Shown here piece after piece: positions 27,003-36,373 of a DNA stretch of 64,000 nt; position 1 is the stretch's first letter; each line of letters begins with the position of its first letter. Source of the DNA: an uncultured Bacteroidales bacterium (GTDB lineage: Bacteria; Bacteroidota; Bacteroidia; Bacteroidales; Paludibacteraceae). Under the pieces are notes generated by a model that made no database searches, was not told the origin of the DNA, and saw only the letters and a program-made list of their open reading frames with translations. Made by a program: the position numbers and the translations under genes. The stretch lies in NCBI GenBank assembly GCA_946414805.1, contig CAMKPZ010000001.1, positions 368,110-432,109 of the forward strand, given 5' to 3'.

Positions 27003-27622
27003 AGCTTCGCCCTCCTTTCCTCTTCTAGGCGAACTTCCGCCTCGCGTTTGGATTTAACGATCTTCTGACTTGATTTGCTCAAGTTCTCCTCGTCCTCCAT
27101 AAACCGTTTGATTTTGCGGATAGCATCCTGATAACCGGGGATCTGCACTTTCTCAAAGAGGTTCACTTTCTGCGTTGTTTTCTTACGCGCATACTCCAGC
27201 AAATCCACTTTGCGGCGCACAAACTCCTGACGGATACCCACATCCGCGATCGCCTTGATCTGCTCGAACCCGTCGGCAAACCATTTCGGGCTGGAGAAAA
27301 GCGAGAACTCCTTGGTCGAATAGACCACCTCGTCCAGAACGGGTACGCGTACGCCTGCAATCTTCTTGACCGACATGCGTACATCGTCCACGTGGATGAG
27401 CGAGGTGTCAAACTCTCCCCAGAGCGCCAACATCTGGTCATAATCTTTGATGCGCTGCTCCACCTCACGGTCGAGTTCCTCCAACTCTTTCTTCGCCTTT
27501 TTGACTTCAAGGCGAAGGGCTGTCTCCTTGCTTTGCAGCGTAGGCAGCGTGCGTTGGCGCATCTTCAGATCTTTCTCCAGACCCTGCAGCGATGTTTTAT
27601 TGAATTGATAAGTTATAGCCAT
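26999..27622 (-). CDS. ntpD: V-type ATPase subunit D (central rotor)
   Basis: A 207-residue coiled-coil protein; the long N-terminal (YQFNKTSLQGLEKDLKMRQRTLPTLQSKETALRLEVKK) and C-terminal (KKTTQKVNLFEKVQIPGYQDAIRKIKRFMEDEENLS) helices are typical of subunit D, which forms the rotating shaft inside the A3B3 head. It lies between the B and I genes. The spacer to B carries CATTTTCT repeats with an 8-bp period (27608-27652). Confidence 0.93.
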   Translation of the reverse strand: MAITYQFNKTSLQGLEKDLKMRQRTLPTLQSKETALRLEVKKAKKELEELDREVEQRIKDYDQMLALWGEFDTSLIHVDDVRMSVKKIAGVRVPVLDEVVYSTKEFSLFSSPKWFADGFEQIKAIADVGIRQEFVRRKVDLLEYARKKTTQKVNLFEKVQIPGYQDAIRKIKRFMEDEENLSKSSQKIVKSKREAEVRLEEERRAKL

Positions 27623-27647
27623 GGCTATTTTTCATTTTCTCATTTTC

Positions 27648-28976
27648 TCATTTAGCCGGCCAGTATTTTTCTACAAGCGCGGCTTTGATATTCACCTCTT
27701 CGGGCTTGAAGTATTTGCCAAAGAGCGTCCAAGCCACATCGAGCATCTGCGTGGTATTGATGTTCACATCGATTGCCAGAATCTCACGGCTGTAGTCACG
27801 TGCGAAGTCCAGACAACGGTTATCGTAATCCGTCAGATCGAAACCGTTCTCCTTCTTGGTCTTTGCATTTGCTGCGTCGGCATACAGACGAACAGCAGCG
27901 TTCATTACCTGCGGATGGTCTTCGCGGGTCTTTTTGCCTGCCACCAACTGTTTCAGACGGCTCAGTGAACGGAACGGATCCACGATGACTTTACCGATTT
28001 CGGAGTCACGGCGGAGATACAACTGACCCTCTGTGATATATCCGGTGTTATCCGGAATAGCGTGCGTGATATCACCGCCTGACAGAGTTGTCACAGCGAT
28101 GATCGTGATTGAACCGCCACCGATCGTCTCCGGGAATTGAACCGCCTTCTCATAGATCTTCGCCAAGTCGGAATAGAGCGAACCCGGCATGGAGTCCTTG
28201 GAAGGAATCTGGTCCATACGGTTGGAGACGATTGCCAATGCGTCGGCATAGAGCGTCATATCCGTCAGCAGAACCAGCACTTTCTCATGTTTCTCAACGG
28301 CGAAATACTCTGCAGCCGTCAGCGCCATATCCGGAATAAGGAGTCGCTCAACAGGCGGGTTCTCCGTCGTATTGACAAACGAAACGATGTGGTCCAGCAC
28401 TCCGGCATTGGAGAACACGTTCTTGAAATAGAGGTAGTCATCATTAGTCAGACCCATACCGCCGAGGATGATCTTGTCCGCCTCTGCGCGCAGGGCAACA
28501 TTAGCCATTACCTGGTTGTAGGGCTGATCCGGATCGGCGAAGAAAGGAATCTTCTGACCGGAAACGAGGGTATTGTTCAGGTCAATACCTGCAATACCTG
28601 TTGCGATAAGCTCCGACGGTTGTTTACGACGAACAGGGTTCACGGACGGACCACCGATCTCAACCTCTTTGCCTTCGATAGCCGGTCCGCCATCGATCGG
28701 TTCACCGTATGCGTTGAAGAAACGACCCGCTAACTGGTCACTCACTTTGAGCGAGGGGGCTTTGCCGAGGAAGACCACTTCGGCATTGGTAGGAATACCT
28801 TCCGTGCCTTGGAACACCTGCAGGGTCACTTCGTCGCCGATGATTTTTACCACCTGCGCCAACTTGCCGTTCACGGTAGCCAATTCGTCATTACCCACTC
28901 CTTCCGCTTTCAGCGAACAAGTGGCTTTGGTAATCGCCGTGATTTGGGTATATATTTTTTGAAAAGCCTTTGCCAT
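27648..28976 (-). CDS. ntpB: V-type ATPase subunit B (non-catalytic)
   Basis: A 442-residue regulatory subunit of the head. Recognisable segments are PIDGGP, RKQPSELIATGIAGIDLNNTLVSGQKIPFFA, MALTAAEYFAVEKHEKVLVLLTDMTLYADALAIV, and ITHAIPDNTGYITEGQLYL. As expected for B subunits there is no complete P-loop. It follows A by 41 bp. Confidence 0.95.
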   Translation of the reverse strand: MAKAFQKIYTQITAITKATCSLKAEGVGNDELATVNGKLAQVVKIIGDEVTLQVFQGTEGIPTNAEVVFLGKAPSLKVSDQLAGRFFNAYGEPIDGGPAIEGKEVEIGGPSVNPVRRKQPSELIATGIAGIDLNNTLVSGQKIPFFADPDQPYNQVMANVALRAEADKIILGGMGLTNDDYLYFKNVFSNAGVLDHIVSFVNTTENPPVERLLIPDMALTAAEYFAVEKHEKVLVLLTDMTLYADALAIVSNRMDQIPSKDSMPGSLYSDLAKIYEKAVQFPETIGGGSITIIAVTTLSGGDITHAIPDNTGYITEGQLYLRRDSEIGKVIVDPFRSLSRLKQLVAGKKTREDHPQVMNAAVRLYADAANAKTKKENGFDLTDYDNRCLDFARDYSREILAIDVNINTTQMLDVAWTLFGKYFKPEEVNIKAALVEKYWPAK

Positions 28977-29017
28977 AATGTTATTTTCTCATTTATTCAT
29001 TTTCACATTTTTTCATT

Positions 29018-30775
29018 TTACGCAGCGATCTGCTTTTCTGCCAAGAGATCATCGAGTTTTTTGCGGTAGTCTTCAAACTCTGCGGAATGGAACTCACAGT
29101 AGTTCATCTGCTTGCAGAGGTTGATGACACGTTTGAAATAATCGATGACATCCAAGAAATTATCGAAATCGTAGTCATGACGGCAGATATCCATCACCAG
29201 ACGCAACATATACTGCTGGCGCTCCAACGGACAAACGGCATCGATCTTATCGAAAGCATCCTGCTGGAGGATCACGAAGTCAATGACCTCGGATTTCCAG
29301 AACTCCTCATGATAATCAACCGGTACACCGTCATCACCGAGGATGTTAATCTGCTCCTGAATCTCTTTACCGCGCTGCAGATAAGTCTTCATGTCGTTCA
29401 CCATCGGCAGCCATTCCTTGTCGATCAGACCGGAGATATATTCCTCAAACTCAGGATATTCCACATATTTGGAATAGGAGTCGATCGGGTTCACAGCCGG
29501 ATAGCGTTTGCGGTCCGCACGTGCCTGCTCAAGGGCATAGAAGCAGCGCGCCACTTTCTTCGTACCTTCGGTAACCGGCTCTTTGAGGTTACCTCCGGCA
29601 GGAGAAACGGTACCGAGGAAAGTAACCGAACCGGTAGCACCATTATTAAGGTACACGTAACCCGCGCGTGCGTAGAAAGCACCGATGATTGCAGAAAGAT
29701 CCATCGGGAAAGCATCCTGACCCGGAAGCTCCTCCAGACGGTTGGACATCTCACGGAGCGCCTGTGCCCAACGGGAAGTGGAGTCCGCCATCAAGAGAAC
29801 ACGCAGTCCCATCGAACGATAGTACTCAGCGATCGTCATGGAGGTATAAACAGACGCCTCACGGGAAGCCACAGGCATGTTTGAGGTATTGGCGATGATG
29901 ATAGTACGCTCCATCAGTTTGCGTCCGGTGTGCGGATCATCGAGTTCGGGGAACTCGGTAAAGGTCTCCACTACCTCATTGGCACGCTCACCGCAGGCAG
30001 CGATGATCACGATATCCGCTTCTGCCTGTTTGGAGATAGCGTGCTGAAGCACGGTCTTACCGGTACCGAACGGCCCAGGAATGAAGCCCGTACCACCCTC
30101 ACAAAGCGGGTTTGCTGTATCAATCGTACGAACGCCTGTCTCCAACAGTTTGAACGGACGCGGTTTCTCGCGATAAGCCAGAATAGCTTTCTTCACCGGC
30201 CATTTCTGCACCATGGTCACCTCGTGATCCACACCCTCTGCATCGGTGAGAACAGCGATCACTTCCTTGATCGTATATTCGCCGGCAGGTTTGATTGACT
30301 TCACGGTATAAACGCCCTCGAAGACGAACGGCACCATGATCTTATGCGGTTGATGGTTCTCATCCACCTCGCCGAGCCAAGCGGCAGCCTCTACTTTGTC
30401 GCCCACTTTGGCGATCGGCTTGAAAGCCCATTTCTTCTCCTCGTCCAGCGGGAAGTTATACTCACCGCGTTTGAGGAACACACCCGTGAGTTTATCGAGG
30501 TCGTTCTGCAGACCGTCGTAGTTACGGCTCAGCAGACCCGGTCCGAGCGTAACCTCGAGCATATGGCCGGTGAACTCCACCTTATTGCCGACCTTGAGGC
30601 CACGTGTGGACTCGAATACCTGGGCATACACGTTGGCGCCAATCACCTTGATAACCTCAGCCATCAATCGTGTTTCGCCAACATAAATGTAGCAAATTTC
30701 GTTTTGAGCTACAGGACCATCCACCTGTACCGTAACCAGGTTGGAGATGATTCCTTTTACTTTTCCTTCAGTCAT
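29018..30775 (-). CDS. ntpA: V-type ATPase subunit A (catalytic)
   Basis: A 585-residue catalytic subunit. P-loop GPFGTGKTVLQ, the Glu switch segment ACGERANEVVETF, and the SRWAQALREMSNRLEELPGQD motif are present, as is the non-homologous region inserted before the nucleotide domain. It hydrolyses or synthesises ATP coupled to proton or sodium flow. Normal length. The gene starts 4 bp after the DUF2764 stop. Confidence 0.97.
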   Translation of the reverse strand: MTEGKVKGIISNLVTVQVDGPVAQNEICYIYVGETRLMAEVIKVIGANVYAQVFESTRGLKVGNKVEFTGHMLEVTLGPGLLSRNYDGLQNDLDKLTGVFLKRGEYNFPLDEEKKWAFKPIAKVGDKVEAAAWLGEVDENHQPHKIMVPFVFEGVYTVKSIKPAGEYTIKEVIAVLTDAEGVDHEVTMVQKWPVKKAILAYREKPRPFKLLETGVRTIDTANPLCEGGTGFIPGPFGTGKTVLQHAISKQAEADIVIIAACGERANEVVETFTEFPELDDPHTGRKLMERTIIIANTSNMPVASREASVYTSMTIAEYYRSMGLRVLLMADSTSRWAQALREMSNRLEELPGQDAFPMDLSAIIGAFYARAGYVYLNNGATGSVTFLGTVSPAGGNLKEPVTEGTKKVARCFYALEQARADRKRYPAVNPIDSYSKYVEYPEFEEYISGLIDKEWLPMVNDMKTYLQRGKEIQEQINILGDDGVPVDYHEEFWKSEVIDFVILQQDAFDKIDAVCPLERQQYMLRLVMDICRHDYDFDNFLDVIDYFKRVINLCKQMNYCEFHSAEFEDYRKKLDDLLAEKQIAA

Positions 30776-30779
30776 ATAT

Positions 30780-31391
30780 TTAATCTAATTTAACATCTTT
30801 TTTAAGTTCAGCGACCATAGAGCGGAAGACTCTTTCTCCCTCCTCAACAGTGAGGATAGACCACCGATGCAACATAACCGCCTCCAGATAATACGCAAAG
30901 ACCATCTCCGGCGAGAAGAAATCAAACTCCGTGCGTTCCTGCAACCACTCGAAGCGGATGGCATCAATCGCCTTCTCCCGCTGCATGAGATCATCGATCT
31001 GCGCGAGGGCAAGGATCGACAGGAAATCACCGGAGAGCTCAGAAAGCCCGAAGTCCTTCTGGGTCGTATGGGTGCGTAATTGCTCGGCTACCTCATCATC
31101 GCCGACGATCTGCTGCTTCACATCGAAATTATGCTTGCGGCAAATCTGCGCCACGAGCACATTATTCAGATCCCGATTGAAAGCGAACCACTCGCGAATG
31201 AAACGGTTTCGGGCATTAAGTCCCGCCTCCAGCGTTTCCGCGTCAACAGGCACGCGCAGCAGATCCAGCAAGCGCTTATCCGAATCGGATAACTGCTCGT
31301 TCAGCAGTTCTTCCAGTTTCTCGAGCGAAACGGGAGTATCTGCTCCGGCCTTCAGTTCCGGCAAACCTGCTAATAAATACTCGTATGTCAT
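30780..31391 (-). CDS. DUF2764 protein, V-ATPase-associated
   Basis: A 203-residue soluble helical protein starting MTYEYLLAGLPELKAG. DUF2764 genes regularly sit between the E and A genes of V-ATPase operons in Bacteroidota and relatives. No subunit C or F gene is present in the operon, so this protein may occupy a C-like connecting role; that is inference from position only. Confidence 0.85.
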   Translation of the reverse strand: MTYEYLLAGLPELKAGADTPVSLEKLEELLNEQLSDSDKRLLDLLRVPVDAETLEAGLNARNRFIREWFAFNRDLNNVLVAQICRKHNFDVKQQIVGDDEVAEQLRTHTTQKDFGLSELSGDFLSILALAQIDDLMQREKAIDAIRFEWLQERTEFDFFSPEMVFAYYLEAVMLHRWSILTVEEGERVFRSMVAELKKDVKLD

Positions 31392-31427
31392 GACATTTCG
31401 TATTTTGTCATTTTACCATATGTTCGT

Positions 31428-32012
31428 TCAGAACAGTTCCTCCACGAGTTGGGGACGCAGCATTTCCTTGAAATAAGCGATGAACTCAGCGTCGCCGAAA
31501 GCGAGTTTGTAACCGCCCTTAGCCGGTTGGATCGTAAAATCGGTCTTAATACCTTTGACCTCCTTGATCGAAACGCCCTTCTCAAGCAGACCTTTGGCAT
31601 TGGCGGCAAAGTATTTCTTCAGCGCCTCCGCATCCTTAGCCTCGATCTCTACGCTACCGTCTTTCGCCATTTGCTCTGCGAGTTTGGCGATCAGCCCCTG
31701 CATGAACTTGGCATCCGCCGTAGCAGCTTTCACGCTATCCGCAGCGATCTTATCCGAGAGGAGATCGGCGATCTCAGTCTTCACGGCATTCACGCTCTGC
31801 TCCGCATAGAGTTTGAGCTCAGCGCGAGTCTTTTTGTCCAGATCCGCAGATTTGCTCTCCGCCTCTGCAACAATCGCAGCCGCTTTTTTCTCGGCTTCAG
31901 CAATAATTCCGGCAGCCTGCGCATTCGCCTTCTCAACAATTTGCTGCGCTTCGGCATTTCCTTTCTCCACGCCTTCCGCGTAGATTTTGTCAGTTAATTC
32001 AGAAAGATTCAT
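31428..32012 (-). CDS. ntpE: V-type ATPase subunit E (peripheral stalk)
   Basis: A 194-residue protein with a long Ala/Glu/Lys-rich N-terminal helix (about residues 10-75) typical of the peripheral stalk and a C-terminal alpha/beta domain ending LRPQLVEELF. First gene of the operon, read from the promoter at 32057-32087. It pairs with a G/H-type subunit in other organisms; no such gene is seen here. Confidence 0.9.
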   Translation of the reverse strand: MNLSELTDKIYAEGVEKGNAEAQQIVEKANAQAAGIIAEAEKKAAAIVAEAESKSADLDKKTRAELKLYAEQSVNAVKTEIADLLSDKIAADSVKAATADAKFMQGLIAKLAEQMAKDGSVEIEAKDAEALKKYFAANAKGLLEKGVSIKEVKGIKTDFTIQPAKGGYKLAFGDAEFIAYFKEMLRPQLVEELF

Positions 32013-32056
32013 ATGTATTTAGTATTTTTTTAAGAATTCACAAACCTTTGCGGCTG

Positions 32057-32087
32057 CAAAGTTACAAAAAATAAACGACATACACAA
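32057..32087 (-). promoter_or_regulatory. promoter of the V-ATPase operon
   Basis: TTG at 32087-32085, 20 bp, TAACTTTG at 32064-32057. The start region is an inverted repeat, CTTTGC-GGCT-GCAAAG (32046-32061). Confidence 0.8.
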
Positions 32088-32144
32088 GAGTATACGTCGT
32101 TTTTCTCGTTTTTTTGTCTATTTAGTGCATAAATCTATGATTTA

Positions 32145-32651
32145 TCAGACGAGTTGGAGTGCTTGTTCCCAAGTATAATCGTTTTCTTCTGTACCGGAAG
32201 GGAGGTATCCCATAGACTCGCGCGCTTTGTCCTGCGGGAAAGTAAAATAGGTACACGTACACTCGCAAAGGAGTTCTCCTTCGGCAGAATAGATCTCTCC
32301 GGCAACGATTGCGATATTCCGCCGCATTTCCTTGAGGTATCCGCGGAGTTTGATATAATCCTGCAAGGTCGAGACGGGTTTGTGGTAGCGCATCTCCATT
32401 TTAGCGGTAACGCCGGCTGTCTTGAGCTGATGGAAAACGACCCATCCGCATACTTCGTCCAGAAGGACCGCCTGAATACCGCCGTGCAGCGTGTTGATCC
32501 ACGATTGGTGATTCCGTGTCGGACGCCAGATAGAGATGATCTCGTTTCCGTCCTCAAAGAACTTCATCTGCGTTCCGATCGGGTTGTCCGGACTACAGCC
32601 GAAGCAGTTATAACCCTGCATGTGTATCCAGGGATTGATGATTCGTTTCAT
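32145..32651 (-). CDS. PaaI-type hotdog thioesterase
   Basis: A 168-residue single hotdog-fold protein. The motif WINTLHGGIQAVLLDEVCGW carries the HGG and acidic active-site positions; C-terminal strands YSAEGELLCECTCTYF follow. A CoA-thioester hydrolase of unknown substrate. It starts 20 bp downstream of the GNAT gene. Confidence 0.85.
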   Translation of the reverse strand: MKRIINPWIHMQGYNCFGCSPDNPIGTQMKFFEDGNEIISIWRPTRNHQSWINTLHGGIQAVLLDEVCGWVVFHQLKTAGVTAKMEMRYHKPVSTLQDYIKLRGYLKEMRRNIAIVAGEIYSAEGELLCECTCTYFTFPQDKARESMGYLPSGTEENDYTWEQALQLV

Positions 32652-32671
32652 ATTGTGTTTTTATTCGTATT

Positions 32672-33166
32672 TTATTCGTTAGAAGATTTGATCCAGAGTA
32701 TCGCATCACCTTCCAAAGTCCAGTTGGCGAGGGGCGAAGAAGGAGTGTATCCGGCATTGCGGAAGAGCGTTGCACAAGCGGTGTTCCGAGAGGATATTAC
32801 TGCGTAGATCACACGCAAACGGAGATGCGAGAAAGCGTATTCCTCCAGCAGTGCCAAAGCCTCCTTCCCTACTCCTTTGCCCCGCATCCCGGGCGAGACA
32901 TACATACCTATCGCCGCACGACGGTTGCGCACATCGAAATCAAAGAGATCGACGCATCCGCAAGTGGTGACCGGCGATTGCTCTTCTATGATCAGGCGTA
33001 ACTGGCCGTCGCGGTAGATATCACCGGTTGTGGAAGTTATATAGTCGCGCAGATCCTGCTGTGAAAGCGGATTGTGGTTACTCCCGTCCGCCCAGACAGA
33101 AGCATCGTTCTCCCATTGATAGAGAAACGGAAGATCAGAGGGCTCTATTTTTCGTAATTTTACCAT
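32672..33166 (-). CDS. GNAT-family N-acetyltransferase
   Basis: A 164-residue acetyltransferase of the RimJ/RimL/SpeG-like type: FLYQWENDASVWADGSNH at the start, acetyl-CoA-binding RGKGVGKEAL, and C-terminal NTACATLFRNAGYTPSS. Acceptor unknown. Confidence 0.88.
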   Translation of the reverse strand: MVKLRKIEPSDLPFLYQWENDASVWADGSNHNPLSQQDLRDYITSTTGDIYRDGQLRLIIEEQSPVTTCGCVDLFDFDVRNRRAAIGMYVSPGMRGKGVGKEALALLEEYAFSHLRLRVIYAVISSRNTACATLFRNAGYTPSSPLANWTLEGDAILWIKSSNE

Positions 33167-33184
33167 TCAGATGAACAGAATCCG

Positions 33185-33247
33185 GACACGACTTGACCAC
33201 GACTTAACCTCGACTTGACCACGACTTGACCTCGACTCAACCACGAC
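33185..33247. repeat. 11-bp tandem repeat, CGACTTGACCT family
   Basis: Six units: CGACTTGACCA, CGACTTAACCT, CGACTTGACCA, CGACTTGACCT, CGACTCAACCA, CGACT. It fills the spacer between the HAD and GNAT genes. Confidence 0.9.
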
Positions 33248-33256
33248 TACATGAGA

Positions 33257-33679
33257 CTATTCAAACAGGCGTGCAAAGAAGCCTTTTTTCTTCGGATGCA
33301 GATCTTCCATGTTTCCCTGCGGCGCAGGTTCGAACGGATGGCCGGTATGGATCATGTTATAGATCACACCCCAGTCCGGCAGACCGCCGAGATTGCGGTC
33401 GTCAATCCATAGATCCGCCACCAGTTTGCGGGCGGTATGATGCTCCGGTTCCTCCTCCGGATAATTGGAGTTGACCGCATAGAACTCCAAGCCTTTCGAC
33501 TTGCAATAATCGACGGCCTCTTGCAGCAGATCTCCTTCGCGCACAGTCCAGAGAATGATCTGGTGATGATCCTCTTCCTGCAGTTTTTTCAGCGTCTGGA
33601 TAGCAAACGGAACAGGTTTGCCGATCTTCGGATATTCGTGGGTGACGATCGTTCCGTCAAAATCACATGCAATAATCAT
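33257..33679 (-). CDS. HAD-like hydrolase, BT_0820-type
   Basis: A 140-residue protein starting MIIACDFDGTIVTHEYP, with the DxDGT nucleophile motif, followed by IILWTVREGD and a C-terminal acidic motif DLWIDDRNLGG. Small HAD proteins of this type are common in Bacteroides; the substrate is unknown. It begins 11 bp after the TM protein gene. Confidence 0.85.
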   Translation of the reverse strand: MIIACDFDGTIVTHEYPKIGKPVPFAIQTLKKLQEEDHHQIILWTVREGDLLQEAVDYCKSKGLEFYAVNSNYPEEEPEHHTARKLVADLWIDDRNLGGLPDWGVIYNMIHTGHPFEPAPQGNMEDLHPKKKGFFARLFE

Positions 33680-33690
33680 ACGTATAGCGA

Positions 33691-34131
33691 TTAATAGGTT
33701 TCTTGATCCGGGTTATTATTCTGGTTCATCTCCTGTTCCATTTTGCCGAGTGTGGGTTTGGTGAAATACCATGCGATGGCACTCATCGCCGCCAACCACA
33801 TTATAGACTTATAGCCGCCAAGGAGGTAGAAAAAGCAAATATTCATCGGCATAGTGGAACCAACAACCATGATACGAAAAGCAGCGGCATCCCTGTATTT
33901 CTCCAAGGTTTTCGGTTTTGTCCATTTGATCCAATACAAACCAAACGGGATAGCAAACAAAGTCACTCCGATTGCTATATATTGAAGCATTTTCCCCAAA
34001 TCATCCATCGGATTGACAGGTTCGAAATCCGGCAGAGAAGTGAGATAATACATCACACCCATAACAATGAGCGTAAAAGCCATTACTCCATAATAATACC
34101 AATTGAGAGTTTTGATAATTTTCTTTTCCAT
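33691..34131 (-). CDS. conserved membrane protein
   Basis: A 146-residue protein with four hydrophobic helices (about 12-30, 47-65, 87-102, 107-122) and a hydrophilic Asn/Gln-rich tail. No known motif. It lies 6 bp after recR, a linkage that suggests a conserved operon. Function unknown. Confidence 0.75.
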   Translation of the reverse strand: MEKKIIKTLNWYYYGVMAFTLIVMGVMYYLTSLPDFEPVNPMDDLGKMLQYIAIGVTLFAIPFGLYWIKWTKPKTLEKYRDAAAFRIMVVGSTMPMNICFFYLLGGYKSIMWLAAMSAIAWYFTKPTLGKMEQEMNQNNNPDQETY

Positions 34132-34137
34132 ATATCC

Positions 34138-34770
34138 TTATCCTTTAAATTCTGTTCTGTTGACAATAGAGCGTCCGAGAGTGATCTCGTCAGTGTACTC
34201 CAGTTGGTTTCCGACCGCTACCCCCCGTGCGATCTGCGATATCTTCAGTTGCGCCGCTTCCGGATGTCCGCTCTCGAGATTCCGAATCCGGCGATAGATA
34301 TAGAAATTGGTGGTATCGCCTTCCATGGTAGTAGGCAGCGCAAGGATGATCTCTTTTATCTCACCTCCCGCAATCCGCTCCATGAGCGAATCGATCTCTA
34401 TATCTTTCGGTCCCACACCCTCCATCGGCGAGATGATCCCTCCGAGCACGTGGTACACGCCGTTATACTGGCCGGTATTCTCAATCGACATGACATCCTG
34501 CACATTCTCCACCACGCATATTGTAGCATGATCACGACGAACGGAAGCGCAGATCGGGCACAGCTCCGTATCCGATATATTATGGCACTCGCGGCAATAG
34601 AGCACATCGGATTTCAGCCGCACGAAAGCGTTTGCAAAAGCCTGCACATCCCCGTCCGACTGGCGCAGCAGATGCAAAACCAAGCGCAGCGCCGTGCGTC
34701 GTCCCACTCCCGGCAGCGAAGCCATTTGGTTCACCGCCTGCTCTAATATTTGGCTCGGGTACTCAGACAT
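34138..34770 (-). CDS. recR: recombination protein RecR
   Basis: A 210-residue protein of RecFOR repair. N-terminal helix-hairpin-helix [13 protein letters not shown], the zinc finger [16 protein letters not shown], and a Toprim domain beginning [16 protein letters not shown]. Normal length. Its start codon lies 1 bp after the stop of the (p)ppGpp synthetase gene, so the two are translationally linked. Confidence 0.96.
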   Translation of the reverse strand: MSEYPSQILEQAVNQMASLPGVGRRTALRLVLHLLRQSDGDVQAFANAFVRLKSDVLYCRECHNISDTELCPICASVRRDHATICVVENVQDVMSIENTGQYNGVYHVLGGIISPMEGVGPKDIEIDSLMERIAGGEIKEIILALPTTMEGDTTNFYIYRRIRNLESGHPEAAQLKISQIARGVAVGNQLEYTDEITLGRSIVNRTEFKG

Positions 34771-34771
34771 A

Positions 34772-36208
34772 TTATGATTTCTTAGCCCAGTGGGCAGGTA
34801 TCATACGATAAGGATAGCGCTCCCGGATATTATCCGCGTTAGGGCAGTCGCACCGGTGAATACGAATTCCCTTGGTGACGGACACGAACGCAAAGATCGG
34901 GTCTCCCGGCTGCGGGTTGCAGCACTTGGAGAGGTTGTAGTCAATATTCTTCACGTTGATATCCACTTCGATCGCCAGTCCCTGCAATTCGCTCTTCGGC
35001 ACATATTCGGTGTGCTCACGGAGAGGCACTTGTGGCTCGTCCGCCTCCAGAAGCACATCTCTTAACCGCTGGATATCCTCCTTGCCCGTAGCCACCGACT
35101 GGTACATATCAGACACTTCTTTGTATCCGAGTTTGATCGCCATGCGGGTGATATCCGCCTCCGTATAAACGAGTTTCCAGTTCTTGAACCGCCGCTCGAT
35201 CATCTCCTTTCCCTCGGCAGCCGATTTGTACTCAATCTCCTTGAGCGCCTGGCGGATCTTATTCTTCGCTTTGGTAGATGCCACAAAAGTTAGCCAATCG
35301 GCGTTTGGACGCTGGTTCGGAGAGGTAAGAATAGCCACTTGGTCTCCGTTCTCCAGTTTCTGCCGGATGGACACGTTTTGATTACGAATGGTTCCTCCGA
35401 CGCAATGTGCACCGACTTCGCTATGGATAGAATAAGCGAAATCTAACACGGTGGCACCTTGCGGCAGACGCTTCAGATCGCCCGTTGGCGTGAATACATA
35501 CACATCTCCGGAATGCTGCACAATGGAGCCTTTGACGCCTTTGTACGACCAATGCGCCGCTACTCCCTGCTCCGCTATTTCATCCATCCGCTTGGTACGG
35601 ATCTGCACCTCCACCCATCGGTTATCAGGGCCTAAGACCGTCGTATGAAGCGATTCATAACCGTTCTCTTTCGGCACGGACAACCAGTCACGCAGACGCT
35701 TGGGGTTCGGCTGAAAGATATCCGTAATCAAGGAATAGACTTGCCAGCAATCGGATTTCTCTTTCTCTAAAGGTGAATCCAGAATGATCCGGATTGCGAA
35801 CAGATCGTAGATCTTATCGACATCGCAGTGCTGCGCCTGCATCTTATGATAGATCGAGTGAATGGATTTCGGGCGTCCTTTGATCGTGAAGGTAAATCCC
35901 TCCGCCTTCAGTTTTTGCTCCAGCGGCGCGATGAAGCGCGCAATATATGCTTCGCGTTCCGCCTTTTTTGCATTTAACGCGTGCGCGATATACTTATAGG
36001 TATCATACTCCAGGAACTTCAGCGCCAGATCCTCCATCTCCGTCTTGATCTGGTATAGACCGAGCCGGTGCGCCATGGGCGCATGAAGCGTCTGGGTCTC
36101 CTTCGCTATATGTCGCCGGCGATCGGAGTCGCCCTCCTTATCCAATTCACGGAGCAACTCCAGACGCTCGTTTAATATCGAGTATAGAACCTTATTACTA
36201 TCTTCCAT
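34772..36208 (-). CDS. RelA/SpoT-type (p)ppGpp synthetase lacking HD and ACT domains
   Basis: A 478-residue protein; full RelA/SpoT homologues are about 730-750. It starts in what is normally the last helix of the HD hydrolase domain ([12 protein letters not shown]). The synthetase domain is intact: [43 protein letters not shown] domain follows ([15 protein letters not shown]), then helical and Cys-rich segments ([17 protein letters not shown]). It ends where the ACT domain would begin ([11 protein letters not shown]). A promoter box 47 bp upstream and the tight recR junction suggest a settled gene, not a recent break. Hydrolysis of (p)ppGpp must come from another enzyme. Confidence 0.9.
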   Translation of the reverse strand: MEDSNKVLYSILNERLELLRELDKEGDSDRRRHIAKETQTLHAPMAHRLGLYQIKTEMEDLALKFLEYDTYKYIAHALNAKKAEREAYIARFIAPLEQKLKAEGFTFTIKGRPKSIHSIYHKMQAQHCDVDKIYDLFAIRIILDSPLEKEKSDCWQVYSLITDIFQPNPKRLRDWLSVPKENGYESLHTTVLGPDNRWVEVQIRTKRMDEIAEQGVAAHWSYKGVKGSIVQHSGDVYVFTPTGDLKRLPQGATVLDFAYSIHSEVGAHCVGGTIRNQNVSIRQKLENGDQVAILTSPNQRPNADWLTFVASTKAKNKIRQALKEIEYKSAAEGKEMIERRFKNWKLVYTEADITRMAIKLGYKEVSDMYQSVATGKEDIQRLRDVLLEADEPQVPLREHTEYVPKSELQGLAIEVDINVKNIDYNLSKCCNPQPGDPIFAFVSVTKGIRIHRCDCPNADNIRERYPYRMIPAHWAKKS

Positions 36209-36254
36209 AGTTGAATTTTTATGAACCTACAGGTCCGATTAACACAAAATCGGT

Positions 36255-36262
36255 GCAAAGAT
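36255..36262 (-). promoter_or_regulatory. -7 box of the (p)ppGpp synthetase-recR operon
   Basis: TATCTTTG on the minus strand, 47 bp before ATG 36208. The -33 element is weak. Confidence 0.6.
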
Positions 36263-36304
36263 ACAATTTTTTTTGCAAATATAAAAATATTTTTCTTCTA
36301 ATAT

Positions 36305-36335
36305 TTGCATATTTGAATTTTTTGTTGTAATTTTG
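36305..36335 (+). promoter_or_regulatory. promoter of the 256-residue exported/membrane protein
   Basis: TTG at 36305-36307, 20 bp, TAATTTTG at 36328-36335; divergent from the synthetase promoter. Confidence 0.75.
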
Positions 36336-36373
36336 CGGCAAATTTGAAGATTTATATTAATTTAACCGAATAA

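Noticed and set aside
36209-36370. Frameshifted HD domain upstream of the (p)ppGpp synthetase
   Set aside because: The spacer is only 165 bp, AT-rich and filled with two divergent promoters; no HD-like sequence in any frame.
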